A stretch of 26,837 nucleotides of DNA from Desulfobacterales bacterium (GCA_030145015.1 JAQYWI010000058.1:1-26837), one strand, 5' to 3'; numbered from the stretch's first letter, positions 1 to 8,154 are shown. Notes: generated from the letters alone by a model not told the origin. Made by a program: numbers and translations.

Positions 1-128
1 ACCTCCTGGTTGTCTCTGAACAGACCGCTTTGGTGGAACATAGCGTCCACCAGGGTGGTCTTGCCATGGTCGACGTGCGCGATGATGGCAATATTTCTTA
101 AGCTGTTGTTTCGCTGTGCTTCCGTCAT
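1..128 (-). CDS. typA: GTP-binding protein TypA/BipA, N-terminal fragment
   Basis: The minus strand from 128 translates to [20 protein letters not shown], then [15 protein letters not shown] and FRDNQEV, running off the window. HVDHGKTT is the P-loop of translational GTPases, and the [28 protein letters not shown] context is typical of TypA/BipA rather than LepA or EF-G. Only about 42 residues are visible, so domains 2-5 cannot be judged. A GGAAAG-like ribosome site precedes the ATG at 126-128. TypA is a ribosome-associated GTPase linked to stress and cold growth. The gene is divergent from the lipoprotein remnant and the ORF6N gene. Confidence 0.9.
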   Translation of the reverse strand, partial: MTEAQRNNSLRNIAIIAHVDHGKTTLVDAMFHQSGLFRDNQE

Positions 129-276
129 GGTTTTCAAACTTTCCGTTTGCGCAAAAATATTTTCAGCCGAACAAAGTTCAACAAGATAATCATTAATCCT
201 ACCATGGCAAGGATTTTTTATCTGCTGAATCCAATCTTGTTGACATCAAAAAAAATGAAATGCTAAAAAATTGATA

Positions 277-502
277 ATGAAACGTTTGAGCGTTTTTCTG
301 TGGATATTTCTACTTCTGTCTATTTTTGTTTTCGGTTGTTCGGGATGATTATTATCCGATCGGCCTTTGGGCGGAGCGCCAGGGGGTATTGCCGGAAGAT
401 CTATATAACGTTAACAATATTTTCCCTTGCATGGGTCTTTACGATGATAACGGCCAGGACAAAGCCGGCATCACCGACCTCTGGCAAAATGCACTCCCCT
501 AG
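277..502 (+). pseudogene. Small lipoprotein gene broken by a frameshift
   Basis: Starting at ATG 277 the frame reads MKRLSVFLWIFLLLSIFVFG then CSG, a good lipoprotein signal peptide with a Gly-Cys lipobox, and then stops at TGA 346-348. Shifting one base at the GGG run (342-344) opens a frame that continues to TAG 500-502. It reads DDYYPIGLWAERQGVLPEDL, then YNVNNIFPCMGLYDDNGQDK and AGITDLWQNALP, which looks like natural protein sequence. I infer an originally single lipoprotein of about 75 residues, now frameshifted (or a sequencing error). The product is not recognised. Confidence 0.5.
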
Positions 503-540
503 CCAAGTAGAGGGCGTTGTTGAATAAACACGACGGATTT
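503..540. repeat. Possible IS5/IS903-like terminal repeat remnant
   Basis: The sequence GGGCGTTGTTGAATAAAC at about 511-528 resembles, from memory, the terminal inverted repeats of IS903-type elements (GGCTTTGTTGAATAAATC). No transposase gene or matching opposite end was found nearby. The call is weak. It could explain decay of the lipoprotein gene immediately upstream. Confidence 0.2.
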
Positions 541-691
541 GTCCATATCTGTCAAACGGATGGTTTATATTGTAATTGCAGGCGGAAATTGGAACGGATG
601 TTTTTTCAATGAACGGATTCCAGCACAACAAACAATCTAAAGACCTCCCGATTCTCGCTTTAGCAAATGGCCCCGGAAATAAGGAGATAAC

Positions 692-1300
692 ATGACAAAA
701 CTTATTCCTATTGAAACGATCGCAAACAAAATTCTCTTCCTGCGCAAAGAGAAAGTATTGCTCGATCATGATTTGGCAAAATTATACGGGGTGGAAACAA
801 GGGTTCTGAATCAAGCGGTAAGCAGAAATATCAGAAGATTCCCAGCAGACTTTATGTTCATACTAACCCGTGATGAGATCATGAGGATATCACAAATTGT
901 GACATCCTCAGAAATAAAATACTCAAAGCGCGTACGCGCTTTTACAGAACAGGGTGTTGCGATGCTGTCGTCCGTGCTAAATGGCCAACGCGCAATAGAG
1001 GTAAATATCGCCATTATGAGGGCCTTCGCTCATCTGAGAAAGATGATTGTATCTCATAAAGAATTGGCAAAGAAACTCCAGGAACTCGAACACCATATTA
1101 AAGATCATGATGAAAAGATCCAGGCGATTTTTGAGGCGATTCAACAGTTGATAAGCCTGCCTGAGGATTCAAAGAAAAAGATTGGATTCACGGCCAAAGA
1201 AGCCCAAAAATCATCTGCCAAAAAGCCAACAAAGAAAAAACAACAACCCGCAAGATCACCAAAAAATAACTCATCCTCCTCCTTGTTTTGTGTTAATTAG
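692..1300 (+). CDS. ORF6N-domain DNA-binding protein
   Basis: A 202-residue protein. Residues about 8-95 match the ORF6N domain: an early LFLRKEKVLLDHDLAKLYGV segment, then VLNQAVSRNIRRFPADFMF.LT, SQIVTSS and AFTEQGVAMLSSVLN. ORF6N is found in phage antirepressor-like regulators and in stand-alone chromosomal genes. A coiled-coil-rich segment follows (about 115-155: KELAKKLQELEHHIKDHDEKI). The Lys/Ser-rich tail from about 163 to 202 is low-complexity. A GGAG five to six bases upstream supports the ATG at 692. The TAG stop lies inside a direct repeat flanking a MITE-like element, so the last residues may have been altered by the insertion. The cellular target is unknown; this is a probable accessory gene. 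Confidence 0.85.
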   Translation: MTKLIPIETIANKILFLRKEKVLLDHDLAKLYGVETRVLNQAVSRNIRRFPADFMFILTRDEIMRISQIVTSSEIKYSKRVRAFTEQGVAMLSSVLNGQRAIEVNIAIMRAFAHLRKMIVSHKELAKKLQELEHHIKDHDEKIQAIFEAIQQLISLPEDSKKKIGFTAKEAQKSSAKKPTKKKQQPARSPKNNSSSSLFCVN

Positions 1301-1306
1301 AATGAG

Positions 1307-1426
1307 CAGTCGGGGAGTTTTCCCCGTCATGCCCGCGCAGGCGGGCATCCAGCTTTTTCAGCAGAACATTTCTGGATTCCCGCCTGCGCGGGAATGACAA
1401 GCTTTGAAAAAAAACTCCCCGACTCC
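1307..1426. repeat. MITE-like nested inverted repeat (REP-type core)
   Basis: The outer arms AGTCGGGGAGTTTT (1308-1321) and AAAACTCCCCGACT (1411-1424) are perfect inverted copies. Inside them a second inverted repeat (1325-1352 with 1372-1399) carries the widespread GTCATGCCCGCGCAGGCGGG / CCCGCCTGCGCGGGAATGAC core. The unit is flanked by 14-bp imperfect direct repeats (1293-1306 and 1427-1440, 12 of 14 identical, core AATTAGAAT.AG), which look like a target duplication. It encodes nothing. Confidence 0.8.
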
Positions 1427-1467
1427 TCAATTAGAATAAGATACTGTATCGCGAAGCGATTGACAGT

Positions 1468-1497
1468 TTTTAGCCGAGCAAAGTGGCTCGGCTAAAA
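1468..1497. terminator. Bidirectional terminator between convergent genes
   Basis: A perfect 12-bp stem, TTTTAGCCGAGC (1468-1479) and GCTCGGCTAAAA (1486-1497), has a 6-nt loop. The A/T ends supply a U-run on either strand. It lies between the + ORF6N gene (ends 1300) and the - kinase gene (ends 1629), so it probably ends both units, including the long tmc operon. The rest of 1301-1628 shows no gene. Confidence 0.75.
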
Positions 1498-1628
1498 GGT
1501 TTGTGTGGGTCCGTGGCTAATTTTTCCTCTCCCAGCAAGAGTCAAAAGAAGACCCCTTTGTTAAAAACGCTTAAAGACAACTAGAAAGTTATAATTTCAT
1601 GGACGTTCCCTAAATTTTCAAGTATAGG

Positions 1629-3581
1629 TCAGGACACCTTCGTATCTCCGGTGGTATTTTTGACAGATTCCGGGATTCGCTTTGGAATCTCAATCTTAAA
1701 ACTTGATCCCCGACCGGGTTTTGATTCAACGCTGATCTTACCGCCGTGTTGATCAATAATCTTGTCGGCAATAAAAAGTCCGAGCCCGGTGCCCTTGTTG
1801 CCTTTTGACGAAAAAAACAACGTAAACAGACTTTCACGCGTCTCGCGGTCCATCCCGATTCCGTTGTCGTTTATTTCAAAAACAATCTGCTCTTTGTTCT
1901 GATGAACATCGAAGACGATCGTATGAGATTTCGGGGCTTCATCTTCGATACAGGCATCCAAGGCATTTTCCAGGATATTGATCAGCGCCAGACGCACAAC
2001 ACCGGGATCAATTTCAAACTCTCCCAAGGCCGTATCAAAGTTACAGACAAACTCAATTCCTTTGGCTTTTATCTTGGGCTCCACCGTCGCGGCCACATCA
2101 TCAACAAAGTTTAATACAACGACCCGATCCCATTTGAGTTCTCTTTCCTTGGCAAAAAACAGAATATCATGAACCAGCTTGCGGATGCGGCTGATAATGG
2201 TTTTTAGGCCCTCCCAACCCTCTTTGACCCGTTCCGGTTTTTCTTTTTCAAAACCGGTATCCACCAGATACATCCCGCCGTCCAGACCCGCCAACAGACT
2301 TTTGATTCCGTGGGATATCGAACCTATTTTCAAACCCAACGATGACAGATGATCCTGGAGTTGGCGAATCTGGGTGATGTTGGTGGACATCTCCATGACA
2401 TGGGTGATCTCTCCAACGGTATTTCTTAATGGCGCGGTCCAGATTAACACATTATACTGCTCACCGGCTTTGGAGGTGACCACCATCTCCGACTGGTGGG
2501 ATTGCCCGTCTTCAAATGTTTTGGCAACCGGGCAGTTGGGGCAGGGTTCGCCCCGATGTTTGTAAACCTCATGGCAAAAGGCGCCGCTTTCGAGGTCAAA
2601 ATCTTCTTTAAAGCGCCGGTTGGCTGCCGTCAGTCGAAATTGTCTGTCCTGTACCGAGATATAACAGGGCACCTCATCAAAAAGCTGCTGGTAGCGTTGC
2701 TGGGTGCGCCGCAATTCTTCCCGCAAACGTTTGACTTCGGTAATATCAGCCGATATCTCCACAACCAATTCGACATCGCCGTCCTGATTGCGAATCGGTG
2801 CGGTGTGGACAATGACCGGAGCCTCATCGCCGTTTGAAGTTTTAACGGTTGCTTTGGTCCGCTGGCCCTTTCCGGTTTTAAATGTTTGTTCAGCGGGGCA
2901 TCTGAACTTGGCGCCGGATTTGGCCGCATATACGTCCCAGCTATTGTGACCTACTTTATCGCCCAGGCGCTCCTTATATAAGGGATTTACCGCAACAATC
3001 TTTAATTTTGAATTATGAACCGATACAAAGCACGGCATTTCGTTGAAATAGGTTAGGCCGCCTTCGAGGTCCCCGGCAATATTACGCATGGCTGAAGATA
3101 ATCCCTCGACCGCTTGCCCAACGGCAACCTGCCGCTCAATTTCGATCAATTTTGCTGATTTTTCCCGCACCAGGGCCTCAAGATTCTCGGTGTATTCCCT
3201 CAGCTGCTGTCGCATACGTATTTTTTCATGTGCCCGATTGAGCGCAATTTCTAAAACATCATCGTTGATCGGTTTGGTGACAAAATCAACGGCCTGATAC
3301 TTAAGGCTTTTAATGGCCAGATCCATATCTCCATGGCCGGTAATCATAATGACTTCGGTATCGGGGTTGGCATGCTTGATCTTTTGCAGGAGTTCGATGC
3401 CGTCCATGCCCGGCATTTTAATATCGGTCAGGACTATCGGCGGGGTTTCTTTGCGGAAGATTTTGAGGGCTTCTTCACCATTTTCGGCGGGAAAAACCGT
3501 ATACCCGCTGTCGGATAAAGATATGCCGAGGACTTTACGTATACCTTCTTCGTCATCGACAAGTAATAATTTTTTATCCAT
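1629..3581 (-). CDS. Hybrid receiver-PAS-PAS-histidine kinase
   Basis: A 650-residue soluble signalling protein. Residues 4-118 are a CheY-like receiver (acidic pocket DDEE at 9-12, phospho-acceptor D53 in LTDIKMP, VTKPIND at 101-107). A coiled coil (about 119-150) leads to two PAS domains (about 178-285 and 295-405). The second PAS carries C336, C347 and C350. The kinase core has the H-box SISHGIKS with H424 and the ATPase boxes DNGIGMD, GNKGTGLGLFIADKI and GGKISVES. Residues 151-175 repeat a dimerisation helix in which the phospho-acceptor position is Ser163. The protein is closely related to the 382-residue hybrid at 12361-13509. It ends the tmc operon, 50 bp after a single-receiver gene, and probably acts with it in a phosphorelay. 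Confidence 0.93.
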   Translation of the reverse strand: MDKKLLLVDDEEGIRKVLGISLSDSGYTVFPAENGEEALKIFRKETPPIVLTDIKMPGMDGIELLQKIKHANPDTEVIMITGHGDMDLAIKSLKYQAVDFVTKPINDDVLEIALNRAHEKIRMRQQLREYTENLEALVREKSAKLIEIERQVAVGQAVEGLSSAMRNIAGDLEGGLTYFNEMPCFVSVHNSKLKIVAVNPLYKERLGDKVGHNSWDVYAAKSGAKFRCPAEQTFKTGKGQRTKATVKTSNGDEAPVIVHTAPIRNQDGDVELVVEISADITEVKRLREELRRTQQRYQQLFDEVPCYISVQDRQFRLTAANRRFKEDFDLESGAFCHEVYKHRGEPCPNCPVAKTFEDGQSHQSEMVVTSKAGEQYNVLIWTAPLRNTVGEITHVMEMSTNITQIRQLQDHLSSLGLKIGSISHGIKSLLAGLDGGMYLVDTGFEKEKPERVKEGWEGLKTIISRIRKLVHDILFFAKERELKWDRVVVLNFVDDVAATVEPKIKAKGIEFVCNFDTALGEFEIDPGVVRLALINILENALDACIEDEAPKSHTIVFDVHQNKEQIVFEINDNGIGMDRETRESLFTLFFSSKGNKGTGLGLFIADKIIDQHGGKISVESKPGRGSSFKIEIPKRIPESVKNTTGDTKVS

Positions 3582-3631
3582 AATGGTCGATTATTATAAA
3601 TTCATACAGCGGGTCGCGTCAACCCGAACGC

Positions 3632-3982
3632 TTAACCAATCGTCATTTTGACGATTCCGATCAATTTTTCAGGATCAAATGGCTTTTTGACAAAGGCCAC
3701 CGCATCTTTAATGGCATGGTCGCCGTCAATCCCGCTGACGACAATTATGGGGATGTCCTTTAATTCTTGGTTCTTTCGAAGCTTGCGGTAAAATCTGGGA
3801 CCCCACTCACCCGGCATTTGCAAATCAAGGCAGATAAGATCCGGTTTTTCGTTTTTAACAACATCCAAGCCTTCCATGCTGCTGGAGGCACTGCAGGTTG
3901 CATAACCGTTGTCGCTAAATACCGCCATAAGATATTTGACGACCACCGGATCATCATCAATAATCAAAATCTTTTTGGGCAT
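3632..3982 (-). CDS. Single-domain response regulator
   Basis: A 116-residue stand-alone receiver with no output domain. The acidic pair DDD at 9-11, phospho-acceptor D53 (LICLDLQMPGEWG) and Lys100 (FVKKPF) are present. The usual conserved Thr/Ser position reads VVSG. I start at ATG 3982 because MPKKILIIDDD matches the family N-terminus and a GAGGAAAG ribosome site sits just upstream. The longer reading frame to 4024 adds a charged, non-homologous leader. It lies between tmcA and the hybrid kinase, so it may carry phosphoryl groups to or from that kinase or act through protein binding. Confidence 0.88.
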   Translation of the reverse strand: MPKKILIIDDDPVVVKYLMAVFSDNGYATCSASSSMEGLDVVKNEKPDLICLDLQMPGEWGPRFYRKLRKNQELKDIPIIVVSGIDGDHAIKDAVAFVKKPFDPEKLIGIVKMTIG

Positions 3983-4027
3983 GACTTTCCTCTCTTTCGA
4001 ACGAATTGAGCGCCTCGCGCTCAATTC

Positions 4028-4136
4028 GTGTTAATGGTTATTAGTTATTGGTTATTAGCATTTGGTGACTGATATTAATTTATAATCGGTAATATTCCTT
4101 TTGAACCAATAACCGATAACAAATAACGAATAACTC
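4028..4136. repeat. Imperfect palindromic intergenic repeat (GGTTATT type)
   Basis: Repeats of GGTTATTAGTTATTGGTTATT at about 4034-4060 are imperfectly inverted in AACCAATAACCGATAACAAA and ATAACGAATAACTCC at about 4104-4138. The element fills the gap between tmcA and the downstream receiver gene. It could fold in the tmc transcript and affect mRNA ends. Confidence 0.5.
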
Positions 4137-4517
4137 CTAATTCCTGACATGGCATTGGCCGCACATGATGGGGCCTTTCTTATTTTCGTGATGGCATCCT
4201 TTACAGTTGGTATGGAATGCTTTTTTCAGGCCCAGTTGGTTCCCGGAGCCTTTCTCCTCATGACACTCCGAACAACTCTGGTCTTCCGAAGACTCATCTT
4301 CCGATTTCTCTCCGTTTTCATAAATATGATGGCATTCATGGCATTCTTCTATCAAAGCCATTTCGTTGTGTTCATCATGTCGAAAGACAGCCGGGGGACG
4401 CTGTTTTTTGTTAAAGCCCTCGTTATCAACCACCACCATATCTTCCTGTGAAAATGCCGGTATCAGTAAAACACCAAGGAGCAGTGGCGCAATCAGGAGA
4501 AGTATCTTTTTTTTCAT
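4137..4517 (-). CDS. tmcA: Periplasmic tetraheme cytochrome c3, TmcA-like
   Basis: A 126-residue secreted protein. Residues 1-23 form a signal peptide (MKKK, hydrophobic core, then AFSQ). Four CXXCH heme c sites follow: CHECH at 59-63, CSECH at 82-86, CKGCH at 105-109 and CGQCH at 119-123. H47, H50, H64, H102 and H110 are candidate sixth ligands, as in type II cytochromes c3. An acidic insert ([11 protein letters not shown]) precedes the second heme. In Desulfovibrio, TmcA takes electrons from periplasmic hydrogenase/type I c3 and passes them to the TmcBCD membrane complex. The gene is last of the four tmc genes here and is separated from tmcB by a 119-bp palindromic spacer. Confidence 0.88.
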   Translation of the reverse strand: MKKKILLLIAPLLLGVLLIPAFSQEDMVVVDNEGFNKKQRPPAVFRHDEHNEMALIEECHECHHIYENGEKSEDESSEDQSCSECHEEKGSGNQLGLKKAFHTNCKGCHHENKKGPIMCGQCHVRN

Positions 4518-4544
4518 CTTATAGTCTCCATATATTGTAAAGGT

Positions 4545-4638
4545 TTAAAGGTTCAAGGTTCAGGGTTTCGGGTTGGCGCCAGATCTGAAGCCTTGATGCG
4601 TTAACCCGGAACGCAGAACCCGAAACCTCTGAACCTTT
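4545..4638. repeat. Palindromic spacer between tmcB and tmcA
   Basis: AAAGGTTCA (4547-4555) plus GGGTTTCGGGTT (4563-4574) are mirrored by AACCCGAAACC (4617-4627) and TGAACCTTT (4630-4638). The right arm overlaps the tmcB stop codon (TAA, 4639-4637). In RNA this would make a long imperfect hairpin that may stabilise or process the polycistronic message. Confidence 0.65.
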
Positions 4639-5977
4639 ATGATGTTGGTTTTTCCATAACGTCATACAAAATATCACCGATAAATTTAATCTTCAAGCCG
4701 AGACCATAGTGGTGGTTGATATCCTCAAGACCGCTGTGACAGTTATGGCAGGGGGCAATCAGTATTTTGGCGCCTCTGGACTTGGCAGCGAATAATTGCT
4801 CGGCCTTAATACGGTTGCCTTGCATGCGGGTTGTTTTGTAAGGCGGTCCGCAATTGATCACCCCGCCCCCGGCACAGCAGCAGTAATTGTGTTCGCGGTT
4901 AGGGTGCATCTCGACCAGTTCCTCACAGATGGCATTGACGACATAGCGGGCTTTTTCGGCCAGCCCCCCTCCTCTTATCACATTGCAGGGATCGTGCAGG
5001 GTAACGGGCTCTTCAAATTTTTTGGAGATCGAAATTCTGCCTTCATTGATCAAATCATAATAAAATTCGATGGCATGCACAATCGGAATGGGGGGCATGC
5101 GCCAGCCCAGCCAGCGGTTTCCCACGTCATAAACCGAGCGAAAGGCATGACCGCATTCGCCCATGACAATTTTTTTCACCCTTAATCTGACAGCGGTTTC
5201 AAAATGGGCCCGTTTAATGCGTCCCATGATTTCATTGTCCCCGGTAAACATGGCCATGTCGCTGTTGTCCCAGCCGGGTGTCGCCGGCATCGTCCAGTTT
5301 ACCCCGGCCACATCCATTATGACGGCTGCCTGGTAAATCAGCTGGGCCTGAAATTTAGGTTCCGGACCGATGACCGAATACATGATGTCGGCCCCTTCTT
5401 TTTCAAGGGGAATCCGCAGGGTGGGTATTTCAGCCTGGGCCTCTTCTTCCTGCCACTGCAGGGTATCAGGCCACTCATCATCTTTGACCCACATCTGATT
5501 CATCGTGACCGCATGGCTGTGAGCCGTATCCTGAATATAAAGCGGCGTCACGCCGAGCAAATGGCAAATTCGGCGCACGATGAGCATCATATAGGCAATG
5601 TCGATCCCGAAGGGACAGTACATGGCGCAGCGTTTACAGAGATTGCACTGGGTGGAGGCAATTACAGATGCGCTTTTGATGAATTCGGCACTGACCTTGC
5701 CCTTGTTTTTTAACATCTTCCACAAGGTTTGCTTGACTTTGCCCACCGGTGAATAGTGGGGATCATTATCGTGGGAGAGGTAATAATGACAGGCTTCGGA
5801 GCACAGACCGCAGTGGATACAGGTATCGACATAGGCCTTAAGGCGTGCGCCGGATTCACCCTTTAAAACGCGGTTGATCACCTTTTCAATTCGTTCCTCG
5901 GTAAGGTTTTGGATGCCGACTTCCAGACCCTGGTCCAATGCCTTCTTGTTTTCGACTTGTTTTGCAGGTGCTGCCAT
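4637..5977 (-). CDS. tmcB: HdrD-like Fe-S oxidoreductase subunit, TmcB-like
   Basis: A 446-residue cytoplasmic electron-transfer protein. Two [4Fe-4S] motifs lie at C53/C56/C59/C63 (CIHCGLCSEAC) and C111/C114/C117/C121 (CNLCKRCAMYC), the second followed by Pro as in ferredoxins. The C-terminal half carries CCG-domain cysteines as in HdrB/HdrD: a first set around C274 (GECGH) with C330 (HDPC), then C365-C367 (NYCCCAGGG), C375, C409 and C412 (APCHNC). This architecture is shared by TmcB, DsrK, HmcF and QmoB-associated subunits. The flanking c3, cytochrome b-like and Trp-rich genes make TmcB the best call over DsrK. No transmembrane segment is seen. Confidence 0.9.
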   Translation of the reverse strand: MAAPAKQVENKKALDQGLEVGIQNLTEERIEKVINRVLKGESGARLKAYVDTCIHCGLCSEACHYYLSHDNDPHYSPVGKVKQTLWKMLKNKGKVSAEFIKSASVIASTQCNLCKRCAMYCPFGIDIAYMMLIVRRICHLLGVTPLYIQDTAHSHAVTMNQMWVKDDEWPDTLQWQEEEAQAEIPTLRIPLEKEGADIMYSVIGPEPKFQAQLIYQAAVIMDVAGVNWTMPATPGWDNSDMAMFTGDNEIMGRIKRAHFETAVRLRVKKIVMGECGHAFRSVYDVGNRWLGWRMPPIPIVHAIEFYYDLINEGRISISKKFEEPVTLHDPCNVIRGGGLAEKARYVVNAICEELVEMHPNREHNYCCCAGGGVINCGPPYKTTRMQGNRIKAEQLFAAKSRGAKILIAPCHNCHSGLEDINHHYGLGLKIKFIGDILYDVMEKPTS

Positions 5978-6020
5978 TGTCTAATTTCCTTTTTTATTAA
6001 TTATTTTCTGTTGAACCGCA

Positions 6021-6118
6021 GAACACCGAACAAGGAATTATGAATGTCGAAGTATTGATGAACCAAAATAGTTCTTACTTCTACATTCCTTGTTCGATAT
6101 TCGATATTCATTTTCCTA
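6021..6118. repeat. Palindromic spacer between tmcC and tmcB
   Basis: GAACAAGGAAT...GTCGAAGTA (6028-6054) is inverted in TACTTCTACATTCCTTGTTC (6076-6095), with a 7-base difference between arms. ATTCGATATTCATT follows. The sequence is unrelated to the tmcB-tmcA spacer, so each gap in the operon holds its own repeat family. Confidence 0.6.
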
Positions 6119-6119
6119 A

Positions 6120-6779
6120 TTACCAATCCCTGGCGTGTCTGACGCCGCCAAATTCCGAGCCCATATAAGCTCTGGTCAACGGTGCAAACAGCATGTGACT
6201 CAAACGTGTAAACGGAATGGCCACCAGCATGACTTCGCCTGAAAGGATATGCAGAATCAAAAGGGTTTGATATCCAAACCACTGGTAGTAAACTAAAAAC
6301 CCGGTAATAAACGGCGCCGCCACAATCGCCAGGAGGATATAATCCGACGCTGAGGTGACATACTGAACCTCCGGATTAACCAATCGCCGCACAAGGAAAA
6401 ACACACAAGCGCCAATCACCATCACGGTCATGATTGCCGCCAGTGCGTCGGGCAGGGTCCACCAGCTCAGATCCCAGGATTCATCCACGAGGGTCACATG
6501 GGCCAGAAGAAAAATGGGGGTCAGTATCAGGCAGATGTGAAAGACATAGGCGACAATGGTAATGGCCGGATGTCGGCGCATATTCTCAGTGGCAAAGGGC
6601 GTGCTCCAACGCACAATAGAGCGCAGACTGTATTTCAAGCTCATATAGGAGTAGATAAATTTTTCTTTCTTATGGACCAATACGATCAAGCTGATCAGCC
6701 GGTACAGGCAGCCGCCGAAAAAAATAATAAAGGCCAACCAGACCAATGGGCCGCTCACAAAATTGTATAAACTGTGCAT
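6120..6779 (-). CDS. tmcC: Cytochrome b-like membrane subunit, TmcC-like
   Basis: A 219-residue integral membrane protein with about five hydrophobic helices (8-33, 72-95, 111-130, 145-163, 170-195). It resembles the gamma subunit family of respiratory nitrate reductase, DsrM and TmcC. Histidines in or near helices (H70, H81, H94, H177, H195) are candidate heme b ligands. In the Tmc complex this subunit is thought to exchange electrons with TmcB and TmcA and interact with the quinone pool. It lies 12 bp after tmcD, so translation is probably coupled. The start MHSLYNF is followed directly by the first helix. Confidence 0.88.
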   Translation of the reverse strand: MHSLYNFVSGPLVWLAFIIFFGGCLYRLISLIVLVHKKEKFIYSYMSLKYSLRSIVRWSTPFATENMRRHPAITIVAYVFHICLILTPIFLLAHVTLVDESWDLSWWTLPDALAAIMTVMVIGACVFFLVRRLVNPEVQYVTSASDYILLAIVAAPFITGFLVYYQWFGYQTLLILHILSGEVMLVAIPFTRLSHMLFAPLTRAYMGSEFGGVRHARDW

Positions 6780-6791
6780 GAAACCCCCTTT

Positions 6792-8057
6792 TTAACCTAA
6801 AATTTCTTTGATAGATACGACATGCCGGCTGTAGATGCCGTCCTTTAAATTCCGTAGAAGAATTCGATCGCCTTCAGGACTGAATACGGGATCCCAGATC
6901 GCATCGCATTCCTGATCCCATAAATGATCATTTAGGGCGATACTGTATTTACCGTTTTTTTCGATTTTCACGGCAACTGTTTCGTTGTCGACGCTGAAAA
7001 CCGGCTGCCAGACCCCATCAAAAGCGTTCTTCCAGACCTTACCATCGACGACCATCATCCATTTCTCATCCTTTTTGGCCACCGCCGCTATATGGTTGCC
7101 GTCCGGACTGAACACGGCATCCGTCAACAAATCGCCAAATGAAACGGACCAGGGTTTGCCGTCGATAGCGACGGTCCATTTACCATATTTGGGCGCGACG
7201 ATGGCAGCGAGTGTGTTGCCGCTTTCGCTGATCATCGGGTGCCAGAGCTGCACGAATTTTCGATCCCAGATTATTTGGCCGTCCTGTGCCAGAAACCACC
7301 CGCCGTCGGTCCTTACCGGTGCGATTACGGCACCCGTTTGCGGATGAAAGATGGGTTCCCAGACACAGCCAAAGGTCTGCTCCCAGGGCTTGCCGTTTAC
7401 GGCAATCGTATAATCGTAGAGGTTGAGCCGAACCTCGGCTGCCAGATTCTGGCCGTCGGTGCTAATGGCCATTTTCCAGACATTGACAAATTGCGCGTCC
7501 CAGGCTTTGCCGTCGAGGGCGGCGCTAAAGGCGCCCTCCTGGAATTTATGGATTTCGCCTTCACCGAAATCTACGACTTGAACCGCGGCAGCCGTTTGGG
7601 TTCCATCCGGACTTAAGGTTGGATTTGTCATATTGGCAAATGTTTCTCCCCAAACAACATCATTTAACGCCATGCCGTAAGCCATATCCTGCTGGACCGC
7701 GACCGCAATGTTCTTACCGTCCGGGCTAAACATCGGGTTCCACACGTACCCGAATTTATTTTCCCAGGGCGTACCGTCTACTGCTACCGTCCATTCACCC
7801 ATTTCCGACACCAGGGCGGTCAGGCGCCCATCAGGGACAAACCGCAGATGCCAGATTTTTTCAAAGGCCGTTTCCCAGGCTTCGCCGTTAACGCAGACAT
7901 TGAACTCGCCTTCGGCCAGGTTAACGATGGCTGCTATTTTTTCACCATCCGGACTCACATAGGGCTCCTCGACCCAGTTGAACTGATCCTGCCACTGTGT
8001 GATATCCGCAACTTCTCTGTTACCGACTTCCCAATTCCACTCCCTTTTGGTGTTCAT
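6792..8057 (-). CDS. tmcD: Trp-rich repeat protein, TmcD-like
   Basis: A 421-residue protein built of about nine tandem repeats of roughly 40-45 residues with the pattern W..F..VW.P.FSPDG..IAA.V...G.WTVAVDGK.W. The spacing suggests a beta-propeller related to WD40/PD40 (TolB-like) blades. TmcD of Desulfovibrio is likewise a Trp-rich repeat protein of unknown chemistry that copurifies with the complex. I see no cysteine motif, signal peptide or membrane helix, so it is probably cytoplasmic. I start at ATG 8057 (MNTKREW) because GGGAG lies 8 bp upstream. ATG 8078 would add seven residues and has no clear ribosome site. Confidence 0.85.
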   Translation of the reverse strand: MNTKREWNWEVGNREVADITQWQDQFNWVEEPYVSPDGEKIAAIVNLAEGEFNVCVNGEAWETAFEKIWHLRFVPDGRLTALVSEMGEWTVAVDGTPWENKFGYVWNPMFSPDGKNIAVAVQQDMAYGMALNDVVWGETFANMTNPTLSPDGTQTAAAVQVVDFGEGEIHKFQEGAFSAALDGKAWDAQFVNVWKMAISTDGQNLAAEVRLNLYDYTIAVNGKPWEQTFGCVWEPIFHPQTGAVIAPVRTDGGWFLAQDGQIIWDRKFVQLWHPMISESGNTLAAIVAPKYGKWTVAIDGKPWSVSFGDLLTDAVFSPDGNHIAAVAKKDEKWMMVVDGKVWKNAFDGVWQPVFSVDNETVAVKIEKNGKYSIALNDHLWDQECDAIWDPVFSPEGDRILLRNLKDGIYSRHVVSIKEILG

Positions 8058-8154
8058 TGGTTTGACTCCCGTTTCCATGTTACGAAGTTTGCCGGACTTG
8101 CCTCCAAAGCATTCCGGCTTGCATGCGTTGCTGTCCCCGTTGAATTCAATTCCG

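Noticed and set aside
346..348. TGA in the lipoprotein gene as a second selenocysteine codon
   Set aside because: The frame after it runs only 19 codons to TAA and is low-quality sequence, no SECIS-like hairpin was seen, and a one-base shift gives a convincing continuation.
1182..1397. Overlapping ORF of 71 codons on the plus strand
   Set aside because: It is a frame shadow of the ORF6N gene and runs into the MITE-like repeat, with no ribosome site.
5204..5713. 169-codon plus-strand ORF opposite tmcB
   Set aside because: It lies fully antisense to a well-supported gene with a complete cysteine pattern; its length is due to codon bias of tmcB.
4637..5977. DsrK of the DsrMKJOP complex
   Set aside because: The iron-sulfur layout is shared, but the neighbours are a c3 cytochrome, a Trp-rich repeat protein and Usp; dsrJ, dsrO and dsrP are absent.
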